Source: Glycomyces sambucus (GTDB lineage: Bacteria; Actinomycetota; Actinomycetes; Mycobacteriales; Micromonosporaceae). Taken from it: a stretch of DNA of 64,000 nt. The notes under the pieces are model-generated. The model had not been told where the DNA came from. It made no database searches and worked only from the letters and a program-made list of their open reading frames with translations. The translations under genes and the position numbers were made by a program. Location of the stretch: positions 42,872 through 106,871 of the forward strand of contig NZ_FNGF01000008.1 in NCBI RefSeq assembly GCF_900102815.1. The letters are read 5' to 3'. This document shows positions 32,096-40,989 of the stretch, in pieces (the stretch's first letter is position 1; each line of letters starts with the position of its first letter).

Positions 32096-33076
32096 ATGGA
32101 ACCCTTGCGACCCAAGCGCCTCAGCCCCGGCGACACCATCGCGATCGCGGCCCCCTCCGGGCCGCGCATGCCCCACCGCCGCGACCAGCTCGACGCCGCG
32201 ACCGCGGTCCTGGAGGACCTGGGGTTCGCCGTCCGCCGCACGCCCCTGGTCGAGGAGGCCGCGCACCACTTCTGGCGCGCCGCCCCGCCCGAGGTCCAGG
32301 CCGCCGAGCTGAACGGGCTCCTGGGCGACCCCGAGGTGCGCGCGATCCTCCCGTTCTCCGGCGGCAACGCCACCACCGCCTACCTCGACCGCATCGACTA
32401 CGACGCCGTGCGCCGCGACCCCAAGCCGCTCCTGGGCTTCAGCGACATCACCGCCCTCCACCTCGCCCTCCACTCGCGGACCGGCCTGGTCGGCATGCAC
32501 GCCGACTTCGCCCCCGGCCTGAGCGGCCGCTTCTGGGAGGACGCGACGCCCGAGCGCCACCTTGTGGTCCGCGGCCTCCTCGCCGGCCTGCTCACCGGCG
32601 CCGTCACCGAGGTGTCGCTCCCGGCCGAGAACACCTGGGAGACATGGCGGCCGGGCCGGGCGACCGGACGGCTCGTCGGCGGCCTGCTCGACCGGCTCCT
32701 CAACGTGCAGGCGTCGCCGTACGCGCTCGCGCCCGAGACCTGGGACGGCGCGGTGTTCTTCTGGGAGGACGTGGGCCGCAACCTCGGCCACGTGTGGAAC
32801 CAGCTCCACGTGCTGCGCATGTCCGGGGTGTTCGACCGCATCGGCGCGATGGTCGTCGGCATCCCGCTCGACGTCGCCATCCCCGCCGACGCCCCGTTCG
32901 GGCCGGTCTCGGTGCGGGACGTGGTGCTCGACGTCGCCGCCGACTACGGTTTCCCGATCCTCGCCGGAGTCGACTTCGGACATACCGGTCCCAATCTGCC
33001 GATGCCGATCGGCACCCTGGCCGCGGTGGACGCCACGTCGCGCGAGCTGCGGCTGCTGGAGTCGCCCGTCGCCTAG
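32096..33076 (+). CDS. S66-family LD-carboxypeptidase / MccF-like peptidase
   Basis: A 326-residue serine peptidase of family S66. RLSPGDTIAIAAPSGP begins the conserved N-terminal fold, and the nucleophile Ser lies in LLGFSDITALHLAL (about residue 119). The Glu/His pair is expected in the C-terminal region (WDGAVFFWEDVGRNLGHVWNQL and GVDFGHTGPNLPMPIG). Family members trim D-alanine from murein tetrapeptides during recycling or cleave microcin C7-type compounds. It has no signal peptide, fitting a cytosolic enzyme. It has its own promoter. Confidence 0.9.
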   Translation: MEPLRPKRLSPGDTIAIAAPSGPRMPHRRDQLDAATAVLEDLGFAVRRTPLVEEAAHHFWRAAPPEVQAAELNGLLGDPEVRAILPFSGGNATTAYLDRIDYDAVRRDPKPLLGFSDITALHLALHSRTGLVGMHADFAPGLSGRFWEDATPERHLVVRGLLAGLLTGAVTEVSLPAENTWETWRPGRATGRLVGGLLDRLLNVQASPYALAPETWDGAVFFWEDVGRNLGHVWNQLHVLRMSGVFDRIGAMVVGIPLDVAIPADAPFGPVSVRDVVLDVAADYGFPILAGVDFGHTGPNLPMPIGTLAAVDATSRELRLLESPVA

Positions 33077-33163
33077 ACACTTCTTGCACGAACGGGTTGC
33101 TGTCGCAATTCCGGCCGCCGGAGTGGTTGCTTTCTTGTGGACCTTCGGGCACGGTTGGTAGAC

Positions 33164-33700
33164 ATGAAGATCCGAACGGCCACCCCCGCAGACGCAGACG
33201 AGATGGTCCAGGTCCGCACCGCGTCCTGGCGCGCGGCCTACGCCGGCCTGGTCGACGCCGACGTGCTCGCCGGGCTGCCCGAGGAGGCGTCCGAGCGGTA
33301 CGTGCGGCACCTCGCGCAGAAGCGGCCGCTCGAACTGGCACTCGTGGCGGAGAAGGGCCCGTACGTGATCGGGTTCGCCGTGTTCGCCTGGGACCGCGAC
33401 GAGGCGGCCGAGGAGGACGCCGGGCCCGGCGTCCCCGGCGAGGTGCTGTCGATCTACGTCCACCCCGACCACTGGAGCCGCGGCGCCGGCCGCGCCCTCA
33501 TGAACGAGGGCGTGCGGTGGCTGACCGAGGAGGGCCTGACGCCGGTCCGGGTGTGGATGATGGAGGGCAGCGAGGTCAGCCGCCGCTTCTACGAGCGGTA
33601 CGGCTTCGCGGCCGACGGCGCGCGCAAGACCGTCGAACTCGGCGGCGCGTCGTTCCCGTGCGCGCGGCTGACGCTCCAGAAGGACGCCGCGGCGGCCTGA
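33164..33700 (+). CDS. GNAT-family N-acetyltransferase
   Basis: A 178-residue GNAT with the acetyl-CoA loop SRGAGRAL (105-112) after the strand EVLSIYVHPDHW, and motif B in SRRFYERYGFAADGARKTVEL. The overall pattern (TASWRAAYAGLV near residue 20) is common in small-molecule or ribosomal-type acetyltransferases. The substrate is unknown. No Shine-Dalgarno is visible before ATG 33164; GTG 33137 is an alternative adding nine residues. Confidence 0.86.
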   Translation: MKIRTATPADADEMVQVRTASWRAAYAGLVDADVLAGLPEEASERYVRHLAQKRPLELALVAEKGPYVIGFAVFAWDRDEAAEEDAGPGVPGEVLSIYVHPDHWSRGAGRALMNEGVRWLTEEGLTPVRVWMMEGSEVSRRFYERYGFAADGARKTVELGGASFPCARLTLQKDAAAA

Positions 33701-33732
33701 ACCGGGCCGGAACGGGTCCGGCCCGGCCGGCG

Positions 33733-34299
33733 CTAGCGGACGACGTCGAAGACCTGCTTCTGGATGCCGTTCGCGTACGCCTCGTGCTCGACGAGCTCGA
33801 GTTTCACGGCGTCCTGGTCGGCCGCGGAGAACAGGCGCTTGCCGGCGCCGAGGAGCTTGGGGAACACCAGCAGGTTGTAGCGGTCGACCAGGCCCGCGTC
33901 GGCGAGGCTCTGGCCGAGGGTGCCGGAGCCGTTCACGATGATCGGCTTGCCCTCGCCCTCCTTGAGCGCGGCGACGTCGTCGACCGAGCGCAGGATCGTG
34001 GCGGGCCAGCGCTCGTCCTCCTCCTTCAGGGTGGTGGAGACGACGTAGCGGGGCATCGAGTTGTAGCCCGCGAACTCCTCGGTCATGGAGGGCCACACCG
34101 GCGCGAACGCCTCGTAGGAGCGGCGCCCGAGCAGCAGCGCCCCGGCCTCCTCCTGCTCGGCGCCCTTGAGCGCGTACGCCTCGGGGACGAACTCGATGTC
34201 CTTGAAGGTCCAGCCGGTGTTGCGGTACCCGGCCTCGCCGCCGGGGGCCTCCATGACGCCGTCGAGGGAGACGAACGCGGTGACGATGAGCTGGCGCAT
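33733..34299 (-). CDS. dihydrofolate reductase-like (RibD C-terminal fold) protein
   Basis: A 188-residue protein with the RibD-C/DHFR fold: N-terminal IVTAFVSLDGVMEAPGGEAGY, middle GALLLGRRSYEAF, and NADPH-site IIVNGSGTLGQSLADAGLVDRYNLLVFPKLLGAGKRLF. These stand-alone proteins are common in actinobacteria and their substrates are mostly unknown. AAAGG is 7 bases before the ATG. It converges on the upstream GNAT gene. Confidence 0.9.
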   Translation of the reverse strand: MRQLIVTAFVSLDGVMEAPGGEAGYRNTGWTFKDIEFVPEAYALKGAEQEEAGALLLGRRSYEAFAPVWPSMTEEFAGYNSMPRYVVSTTLKEEDERWPATILRSVDDVAALKEGEGKPIIVNGSGTLGQSLADAGLVDRYNLLVFPKLLGAGKRLFSAADQDAVKLELVEHEAYANGIQKQVFDVVR

Positions 34300-34386
34300 G
34301 TGCGTGCCTTTCGGTTCGGTGGTGTCGGGCTCTCCCCCACTATGACGACGGCCCCCGACAGTATTCATCGCGAACCTGAAATCTCC

Positions 34387-35418
34387 TTAAGGGAGTTGCA
34401 GCCGGGCGAGGACCGGGGCGTGGTCGCTGCCGCCCTTCCCCAGGACCTCCCAGTCGAGGACGGCGACGCCGTCCTCGGCGAGGACGTGGTCGAGGGTGAC
34501 GGGCGGGATCTTCACGAACCCGAAGTACCCGTCGCTCGTGGGCTGCCAGGTGGGGGTCAGGCCCTCGCCGAGCGCTTCGGCGGCGTCGGTGTACCCGTCG
34601 GCGAGGAGGCCGCGCATGTTGTCGTGGTCGAGGGTGGCGTTGAAGTCGCCGGCGAGGATCCACGGGGCGCCGCCGTCGGGGCGCGGCATGTCCGCGAAGT
34701 CCTCCTCCCACAAGGGGATGCGCTCGCGGGAGGCGGGGGCGGCGGTGTGCACGGCCATGAACCGGACGGCCTCGCCGCCGAGGTCGACCTCGGCGCCGAT
34801 CTGGTAGAAGATCCCCTCGCGCCCGACGGTGTCGATGCGCTCGATCGGGTGCGCGGCGTACAGTCCGGTGCCGACGGCGAGGTCGTCGGGTTCGAGGATC
34901 GAGTGGGGGAGCAGGTCGCCGAGGCCGAGTTCGGCGAGGCGGTCGGCGGCGCCGGGGGTGAGCTCCTGGACGCTGAGCAGGTCGGGCGCGTGCTCCTCCA
35001 CGAGGTCCACGACGCGTTCGAGGTCGGTCTGGCCGACGTAGAGGTTCACTGACATGACGGTGAACTCGGTGCCGGCGGCTTCGGCGGGCGCGTCCTCGAC
35101 GACGCGCGGGAGGAGCACGGCGCCGAGGGCGAGCGCGCAGGCGCCGGTGGCGGCGAGCGCGGCCCAGTGCCGGACGGCGGCCTGGATCCCGGCGGCGGCG
35201 AGGGCGCCGATCGCGGCGTAGGGGACGAACGCGACGGTGGTGACCAGGAGCCAGCCGGTCTCCAGGCCGAGGAGGCGGACGAGCGTGTACGCGGCGACGC
35301 CGGCGGTCCCGGCCCAGGAGAGGGCCCGGAGCCAGCGGGACCGCCACCAGGGCCGCCGGGCCCGCTCGCCCGGTCGGGGGCGCTCGTCGGTCGCGGCGGC
35401 GGTGTCCGTCTCTGTCAT
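34387..35418 (-). CDS. membrane-anchored endonuclease/exonuclease/phosphatase-family protein
   Basis: A 343-residue protein with three N-terminal membrane helices (about 30-50, 55-77, 84-105) and an exposed EEP domain (115-343). Catalytic motifs are intact: SVNLYVG (metal/phosphate Asn), SVQELTP (metal Glu), GDFNATLDH (Asp-Asn) and the final SDHAPV (Asp-His). The topology (three helices, C-terminal catalytic domain outside) is seen in many actinobacterial EEP proteins that act on phosphodiesters at the surface. TAGATT lies 7 bases before the ATG with no ribosome site, suggesting a leaderless message. Confidence 0.88.
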   Translation of the reverse strand: MTETDTAAATDERPRPGERARRPWWRSRWLRALSWAGTAGVAAYTLVRLLGLETGWLLVTTVAFVPYAAIGALAAAGIQAAVRHWAALAATGACALALGAVLLPRVVEDAPAEAAGTEFTVMSVNLYVGQTDLERVVDLVEEHAPDLLSVQELTPGAADRLAELGLGDLLPHSILEPDDLAVGTGLYAAHPIERIDTVGREGIFYQIGAEVDLGGEAVRFMAVHTAAPASRERIPLWEEDFADMPRPDGGAPWILAGDFNATLDHDNMRGLLADGYTDAAEALGEGLTPTWQPTSDGYFGFVKIPPVTLDHVLAEDGVAVLDWEVLGKGGSDHAPVLARLQLP

Positions 35419-35498
35419 GGGCCCGAATCTAGCCGCCGGCGTCCACAGTCCCCGGGCGCTCGGGTGTCCGGGGCCCGGGTGTCCGGTGGTCCCGTCGT

Positions 35499-36380
35499 TC
35501 AGGCGAGGAGGTCGAGGCGGGGCCGGATCGCGGCGGCGAGGCCGTGCAGGTCGGGGCCGGTGTGGGCGTCGAGGAGCCCGGCGAGGGCGGTGAGCGCGGT
35601 GTGGAACTCGTTGCGGCCCAGGCCGGTCGGGTGGGTGGCGGCGATGCCGGGCGGGGGCGGGGCGCCGGCGTTCTCGACGGTGACGGCGCCGAACGCCGGG
35701 TAGGTGAGGCCGAGGCGGGCGGCGTGGAGCTTCCAGAGGTGGTCGCGGGCGTCGGTGAGGGAGCGCAGGGCCCGCCACGGGTGGTCGCGGTGGCGGTGCC
35801 GGGCGGCGTCGCCGAGGTCGATCCACGCGAGGAAGGTCCATTCGCGCACCTCGTCGCCGCTGGGCGTCCAGTGCCCGGGGTCGAGGGGCGCGGCGAGGCG
35901 GCCGGTCTTGTCGAGGACGGCCCTGGACTGGGGGGCGAGTCCGGCGCGGGCGGCGGCGTCGAAGAGGACGAGGGAGAGCTGGCGGCCGTCCTCGTAGACG
36001 CAGACGAAGTGGAGGAGCCCGCCGATCCGCTGCTCCAGCGTGGCGGCGAGCGGCGCGAAGGCGCTGATCGCCGCCAGGGTCTCGGCCGCGCGCGGGTCGG
36101 GGCCTGTGGGGGTGGGATGGTCGGAGGCGTGGTCGTCGGGGGCAGCGTCTTCAGGGGCAGGAGCTTCAGGGTCGTGGTCGTCAGCGGCATCGCCTTGGAG
36201 GGCGCGGCCGTCGAGAGCGTGGTCGTCAAGGCCCGTGACGCCGATGCCCGCGTCGACGTCGGAGTAGGCGTCGCCGGCGCCGCGGCCGAGGGACCCGCCG
36301 AGCTCGACCCACTCGACCCAGTCGGTGTCCCGGGCCCAGTCGTGCAGGGCGTCGACGATCGCGCGCGGGTCGGGTCCCAT
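35499..36380 (-). CDS. nucleotidyltransferase-fold protein with acidic insertion
   Basis: A 293-residue protein with the polymerase-beta nucleotidyltransferase core GGSLGRGAGDAYSDVD (28-43; G28-G29-S30 and metal Asp41/Asp43), followed by an Asp/Ala/Pro-rich low-complexity insertion (about 51-100). The third acidic residue is probably in RQLSLVLFD, and a C-terminal helical domain follows. The layout resembles antibiotic or toxin-type nucleotidyltransferases such as aminoglycoside adenylyltransferase relatives; substrate unknown. The insertion makes the first two acidic residues unusually far from the third. A short AT-poor gap separates it from the DinB gene. Confidence 0.75.
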   Translation of the reverse strand: MGPDPRAIVDALHDWARDTDWVEWVELGGSLGRGAGDAYSDVDAGIGVTGLDDHALDGRALQGDAADDHDPEAPAPEDAAPDDHASDHPTPTGPDPRAAETLAAISAFAPLAATLEQRIGGLLHFVCVYEDGRQLSLVLFDAAARAGLAPQSRAVLDKTGRLAAPLDPGHWTPSGDEVREWTFLAWIDLGDAARHRHRDHPWRALRSLTDARDHLWKLHAARLGLTYPAFGAVTVENAGAPPPPGIAATHPTGLGRNEFHTALTALAGLLDAHTGPDLHGLAAAIRPRLDLLA

Positions 36381-36437
36381 GGCCGTGTCCTTCCGGTGCG
36401 GTTGACCCGCAACGGTACCGAGTGCAGCGGACCGGGT

Positions 36438-36998
36438 TCAGGAGCTCGGGCGCCATCCTTCGGGCGGGTCCTCGCCGACGCGGCCGTCGACGGCCTCGCG
36501 CAGGAGGTCGGCGTGGCCGGTGTGGCGGCCGTACTCCTCGATGAGGTCGCAGACGATGCGGCGGACGCTGAAGTGCCCGCGGCCGGGCCACTCCCAGTGC
36601 GCGGGCTGGTCGAGGCCGCCGTCGGCGACGATGGCGGCGAGGCGGTCGCGGGAGCGGGCGACCGCGGCGTCCCACAGCCCGTACAGGTACTCCGGGCTGT
36701 CGTCGGCGGCGGTCGTGAACTCCCAGTCGTCGGTGTCCTCCAAAGGCGCGGACACCCACGGCTCGCCGGGGCTCTGACCGCGCATCTTCCACGCGAACGT
36801 GATGTCCTCGACGCGCGCGAGGTGCTTGAGGAGCCCGCCGATGGTCAGGTTCGAGGCCCCGATGCGCAGGTTCAGGCCGGCGCTGTCGAGGCCGTCGGCC
36901 TTCCACCGGAAGGTCGTGCGGAGGCGTTCGAGCATCGCGAGGAGGTGCTCGGACTCGGTGCCCGCGAGGGGCGGTTCCCACGGAACTGGTTCGGTCAT
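36438..36998 (-). CDS. DinB-family protein (DUF664)
   Basis: A 186-residue four-helix-bundle protein of the DinB/DUF664 (mini-circle protein) type. The signatures WKADGLDSAGLNLRIGASNLTIGGLLKHLARVEDITF and LIEEYGRHTGHADLLREAVDG match; His in KHLARVE and the HTGHAD pair form the usual metal site. Some relatives are thiol-dependent transferases. ATG 36998 follows TACCGT at 7 bases without a ribosome site, so the message may be leaderless. Confidence 0.9.
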   Translation of the reverse strand: MTEPVPWEPPLAGTESEHLLAMLERLRTTFRWKADGLDSAGLNLRIGASNLTIGGLLKHLARVEDITFAWKMRGQSPGEPWVSAPLEDTDDWEFTTAADDSPEYLYGLWDAAVARSRDRLAAIVADGGLDQPAHWEWPGRGHFSVRRIVCDLIEEYGRHTGHADLLREAVDGRVGEDPPEGWRPSS

Positions 36999-37038
36999 GC
37001 CCGACACGGTAGCGCCGGGCACCGACAACCGGGGCCGA

Positions 37039-38097
37039 TCAGAGCGTGTCCGCGAGCGAGACGACCTCGACGTCCATCGACGAGTTCGCCGGGAAGTCGA
37101 TCACCGAGGGCGCGACGCCCGCGGCGACGAGGTGCGAGCCGAGGGCGGCGACCATGGCGCCGTTGTCGGTGCACAGCTTCGGCCGCGGGTAGCGCAGGAC
37201 CAGGCCCGCGGCCTCGGCGCGCTCGGTGGCGAGGGCGCGCAGGCGCGAGTTGGCCGCGACGCCGCCGCCGAGGAGGACCGTCTCGACGCCGTGCTCCTTC
37301 GCGGCGAGGATCGCCTTCCTGGTGAGCACGTCGCAGACGGCCTCCTGGAACGCGGCGGCCACGTCGTTGACGGGCACGTCCTCGCCGTCGGCGCGGCGCG
37401 CCTCGATCCAGCGGGCGACGGCGGTCTTGAGCCCGGAGAACGAGAAGTCGTAGCGGTGCTTCTCCTGGTCCTTCGCGGCGGAGAGGCCGCGCGGGAAGTC
37501 GACGTACGCCCGGTCGCCCTCCTTCGCGGCCCGGTCGATGTACGGGCCGCCGGGGAACGGGAGGCCGAGGAGCCGCGCGACCTTGTCGAACGCCTCGCCC
37601 GCGGCGTCGTCGATGCTCGCGCCGAGCTGCGTGACCTTCCCGGCGAGGTCCTCGACCATCATGATCGTGGAGTGCCCGCCGGACACGAGCAGCCCGATCG
37701 CCGGTTCGGGGATGGGGCCGTTCTCGAGCGTGTCGACGGCGATGTGCGCGCTCAGGTGGTTGACGCCGTAGATCGGGACGCCGGTGGCGATCGAGTACGC
37801 CTTCGCGGCGCCGACACCGACCATGAGCGCCCCGGCCAGGCCCGGACCGGCGGTGACGGCGATGCCGTCGAGGTCGGCGAGGGTCACGCCCGCGTCGTCC
37901 AGGGCGCGCTGCACCGTCGGCACCATGGCCTCCAGGTGGGCGCGGCTGGCGACCTCGGGGACCACGCCGCCGAAGCGCGCGTGCTCGTCGACCGAGGACG
38001 CGATCGCGTCCGCGAGCAGCTCGTGCCCGCGCACGATCCCGACACCGGTCTCGTCGCACGAGGTCTCGATGCCCATCACCAAGGGTTCGTTCTTCAC
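37039..38097 (-). CDS. tsaD: tRNA N6-adenosine threonylcarbamoyltransferase
   Basis: A 352-residue Kae1/TsaD protein that transfers threonylcarbamoyl to A37 of ANN-decoding tRNAs. The ASKHA signatures are [14 protein letters not shown] at the N-terminus, the metal-binding [22 protein letters not shown], and the C-terminal [13 protein letters not shown]. The GTG start overlaps the stop of rimI (GTGA). It is last of the run tsaE-tsaB-rimI-tsaD, so the transferase and its helper subunits are cotranslated. Confidence 0.97.
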   Translation of the reverse strand: MKNEPLVMGIETSCDETGVGIVRGHELLADAIASSVDEHARFGGVVPEVASRAHLEAMVPTVQRALDDAGVTLADLDGIAVTAGPGLAGALMVGVGAAKAYSIATGVPIYGVNHLSAHIAVDTLENGPIPEPAIGLLVSGGHSTIMMVEDLAGKVTQLGASIDDAAGEAFDKVARLLGLPFPGGPYIDRAAKEGDRAYVDFPRGLSAAKDQEKHRYDFSFSGLKTAVARWIEARRADGEDVPVNDVAAAFQEAVCDVLTRKAILAAKEHGVETVLLGGGVAANSRLRALATERAEAAGLVLRYPRPKLCTDNGAMVAALGSHLVAAGVAPSVIDFPANSSMDVEVVSLADTL

Positions 38098-38549
38098 AGG
38101 TCCATCCTCATCACGGCGGCGTCGGTGCCGGTGTGCTGGTAGTAGTTCTTGCGCACGCCGATGCCGTAGAACCCGTACCGGTCGTACAGCCGCTGGGCCG
38201 GGGCGTTGTCGACCGCGACCTCCAGGAACACCGACTTCGCGCCGCCCGCGCGGGCGCGCGCGAGCAGGTCGTCCATGAGCATCGCGGCGATCCCGCGCCG
38301 CCGGTGCGCCGCGTCGACGGCGATGTTGTTGATCCACGCCTCCGCGTCGCCGAACGCGGTCCCGGCATATCCCGCGATCCGGTCCCCGTCGGCGCCGTCG
38401 AGGACGGCCCGGTAGTCGTGCCCGGCCGCGAGCTCCGACCACAGGACGCCTTCGCTCCACGCCTCCGGCCCGAAGATCGCGGTCTCCATCCGCGCGATCG
38501 CGGACAGGTGCCACCAGCGCACCCGCTCGATCCTCAAGTCACCGTTCAT
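38094..38549 (-). CDS. rimI: ribosomal-protein-alanine N-acetyltransferase
   Basis: A 151-residue GNAT with the acetyl-CoA loop RRRGIAAM (83-90) and the RimI ending [24 protein letters not shown], including the catalytic-type Tyr. RimI acetylates the N-terminus of ribosomal protein S18 in enterobacteria; in actinobacteria substrates are broader. It sits between tsaB and tsaD, the usual order. The ATG lacks a clear ribosome site; a GTG 21 bases upstream is possible. Confidence 0.93.
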   Translation of the reverse strand: MNGDLRIERVRWWHLSAIARMETAIFGPEAWSEGVLWSELAAGHDYRAVLDGADGDRIAGYAGTAFGDAEAWINNIAVDAAHRRRGIAAMLMDDLLARARAGGAKSVFLEVAVDNAPAQRLYDRYGFYGIGVRKNYYQHTGTDAAVMRMDL

Positions 38550-38596
38550 CACGTCAAGCTGTACCACGCCGGGGCGCGGTCCGGCCTCGGCGGCCG

Positions 38597-39250
38597 TCAC
38601 TTCCCACTGGCGGGCTGGGCGTCCGGGCGGCGCAGGTACAGCGGCGTCAACTGCTCGCTCGGCGCGCCCGACAGCAGCCGCGGCGCGGCCAGCTCCACGA
38701 GCTTCACCAGGTCGGGGTACACCGCCTCGGCCTCGGCGGGCACCGCCAGCTCGGCCGCGTACTTCGCCGCGCCCTCGCCGATCGCGTAGTCCGCGCCGGT
38801 CTCCGGGAGCTCCGCGGGCTTGCCGACCTGCGGCTCCCCCTCGCGCAGCCCGTCCTCGTACACGGCCCAGTACACCTCTTTGCGGCGCGCGTCGGTCGCC
38901 ACCAGGGCCCGCCCGCGCGTGTTCCCGCCGATCCCGTCGAGCGAGCACACGCCGTACACCGGGACGCCCGCGCCGTCGGCGAACGCCGCGGCCGTGACCA
39001 TCCCGACCCGCAGGCCCGTGAACGGGCCCGGGCCGACCCCGGACACCACCGCGTCGACGTCCTTCGCGGTCCACCCGGCGTCCGCCAGGCACGCCTCGAT
39101 GAACGGCCCCAGCTTCTCCACATGCCCGCGCGGGTCCACCTCGCGCCGGAACGCGGTCAGGAACAGCTCCGCGTCGAACGCGGCACCGTCCACGACGACC
39201 AGCGCCGCCTGCACCGCGGACGTGGACGTGTCGAGCGCCAGCACCTTCAT
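38597..39250 (-). CDS. tsaB: tRNA threonylcarbamoyladenosine modification protein TsaB
   Basis: A 217-residue ASKHA-fold, catalytically inactive TsaD paralogue that dimerises with TsaD. The start MKVLALDTSTSAVQAAL, the motif VDAVVSGVGPGPFTGLRVGMVTA and RALVATDARRKEVYWAVYEDG are diagnostic. It overlaps tsaE by 4 bases. Confidence 0.95.
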   Translation of the reverse strand: MKVLALDTSTSAVQAALVVVDGAAFDAELFLTAFRREVDPRGHVEKLGPFIEACLADAGWTAKDVDAVVSGVGPGPFTGLRVGMVTAAAFADGAGVPVYGVCSLDGIGGNTRGRALVATDARRKEVYWAVYEDGLREGEPQVGKPAELPETGADYAIGEGAAKYAAELAVPAEAEAVYPDLVKLVELAAPRLLSGAPSEQLTPLYLRRPDAQPASGK

Positions 39251-39723
39251 GCGGCCGCACCCACCGGCAGCCCCAGCGACGCGAGCCGCGCCGCCCAGTC
39301 GCCGCCGCGCGCGTGCAGCACCGCCTCGCGGACCTCGTCCGCTCGCCGGTCGATCGCGATCTCCAGGTGCGACTCCGCGAGGCGCTCGGCCAGGCCCGCG
39401 CCCCACTCGACCACGGTCACCGCCGCGTCCACGTCGGTGTCCAGGTCCAGGTCGTCCAGCTCGTCCAAGGTCTCCAGCCGGTACGCGTCCACGTGCACCA
39501 AAGGCACCCCCGCGCCCCCGGCGCGGTGCGAGCGCGCGATCACGAACGTGGGGCTGGTGATCCGCCCCTCCACGCCCAGACCCGCGCCGATGCCCTGCGT
39601 CAGCGCCGTCTTCCCGGCCCCGAGCGGGCCGGTGAGGATCACGAGGTCGCCCGCCCGCAGCACCGCTGCCAGGCGCAGCCCGAACTCGTGCGTGTCCTCG
39701 GCTGTCCGGAGCGTCAGCCTCAC
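39247..39723 (-). CDS. tsaE: tRNA threonylcarbamoyladenosine biosynthesis ATPase
   Basis: A 158-residue ATPase with Walker A GPLGAGKT (32-39), the downstream ITSPTFVI switch-like segment and a Walker B-like VHVDAYRLETLDELDDLDLD. TsaE regenerates the TsaB-TsaD complex. It heads the tsaE-tsaB-rimI-tsaD cluster; ATGA overlap with tsaB. Confidence 0.95.
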   Translation of the reverse strand: MRLTLRTAEDTHEFGLRLAAVLRAGDLVILTGPLGAGKTALTQGIGAGLGVEGRITSPTFVIARSHRAGGAGVPLVHVDAYRLETLDELDDLDLDTDVDAAVTVVEWGAGLAERLAESHLEIAIDRRADEVREAVLHARGGDWAARLASLGLPVGAAA

Positions 39724-39792
39724 GTCTCACTCCTCTTCTGCCGCACCGGCGGCCACTGCACGCCGGCGCCCGTATCCGAAATCCGCACCCGG

Positions 39793-40986
39793 TCAGGGGA
39801 GCGCGCGGCCCCGCGAGAACGGCTTCCAGCGGCGGTACCGCACCTGCCCGGCCCCCGGAGGCACCGCCTCCGGACGCTGCGGGCCCTCACCCATCTCGGC
39901 CGCGACTTTGTCGATCATCTCCAACAACAGTTGTGAGATCTCACCAGGGTACTCCAGCTGCGGCGAATGCCCCGCCTCGGCTATGAGCTCCAATCGCGAC
40001 CCCGGCAGCGCCTCCGCCAGCCGCCGCGAGTGCCCCGGCGGCGTCAACGGGTCGTCGTCCCCCACCGCCACCAGGATCGGCAGCCCCTTGAACTGCGGCA
40101 GCACCGCCGTCGAGTCGTGGTCGAGGATAGCGCGCGCGTACCCCACGATCGACTGGATCGAGGTCCGCCGGTTCATCCGCTCCACCAGCGTCACGATCGA
40201 CCCCGGCGGATTCGGCGACCGGAACGCCGCCTTCCGCGTCAGCAGCCACCCCAGGTCCCCCGCCAGCAGCCGCGACCGGTCGATCAGATCCGGCGTCCAC
40301 CCCGCCACCTGCTGCAGCATCGGCAGCACCGTCCGCCGCAGCCGCCGCAGCGCCCGCATCGCCTTCGTCTCCACCGTGTCCAGCCCCGCCGCGCTCGTCG
40401 ACAGGAACGCCACGCCCCGCACCCGCTCCCGGAACACCTCCGGGTAGAGGCGCGCGAACGCCATGATCGTCATCCCGCCCATCGAATGCCCGACCAGCAC
40501 CAGCGGCCCCCGCGGCGCCGCCTCCTCCAGCACGTCGAACAGGATCTCCGCCAGATCGTCGATCGAGTACTCGGTCCGCACCAGACCGCTCGACCGCCCG
40601 TGGCCCGGCTGGTCGTACAGCACCGCCCGCAGCCGCAGCCCGCCCCGCACCGCGTCCGCGATCGCCTTCCGCTGGAAGTAGAACGTCCCCATGTCCTGCA
40701 TGTAGCCGTGCACCAGCACCACCGTCAGGTCCGCGTCCTCCGGGCCCGCCGTCTCCACGTGCACCGACGCCCCGTCGCGCGTCTCCACCGTCCGCACCGA
40801 GTTCGTCGGCGGCATCTCGAACGGCTCGTGCGCGTACGGATCCGACGACGACGCCCGCGTCCGCCGCGCCACGTACCGCGGCACCCCGTACGCCAGCGCC
40901 GCGCCCACCGCCACACCGCCGGTGATCCCGCCCGCGACCGCCCAGGCCCGCGCCCGCCGCGAACCGCGGCCCTCCGCTGCGCCCAT
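39793..40986 (-). CDS. membrane-anchored alpha/beta hydrolase
   Basis: A 397-residue protein with an N-terminal membrane anchor (about 13-34) and an alpha/beta-hydrolase domain. The nucleophile elbow GHSMGG lies at about 165-170, the acid in VAVGDDDPLTPPGHS, and the catalytic His in AEAGHSPQLEYP. It lies 3 bases after alr on the same strand; a hydrolase between alr and tsaE is a recurrent actinobacterial arrangement. Substrate unknown. Confidence 0.88.
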   Translation of the reverse strand: MGAAEGRGSRRARAWAVAGGITGGVAVGAALAYGVPRYVARRTRASSSDPYAHEPFEMPPTNSVRTVETRDGASVHVETAGPEDADLTVVLVHGYMQDMGTFYFQRKAIADAVRGGLRLRAVLYDQPGHGRSSGLVRTEYSIDDLAEILFDVLEEAAPRGPLVLVGHSMGGMTIMAFARLYPEVFRERVRGVAFLSTSAAGLDTVETKAMRALRRLRRTVLPMLQQVAGWTPDLIDRSRLLAGDLGWLLTRKAAFRSPNPPGSIVTLVERMNRRTSIQSIVGYARAILDHDSTAVLPQFKGLPILVAVGDDDPLTPPGHSRRLAEALPGSRLELIAEAGHSPQLEYPGEISQLLLEMIDKVAAEMGEGPQRPEAVPPGAGQVRYRRWKPFSRGRALP

Positions 40987-40989
40987 CGC

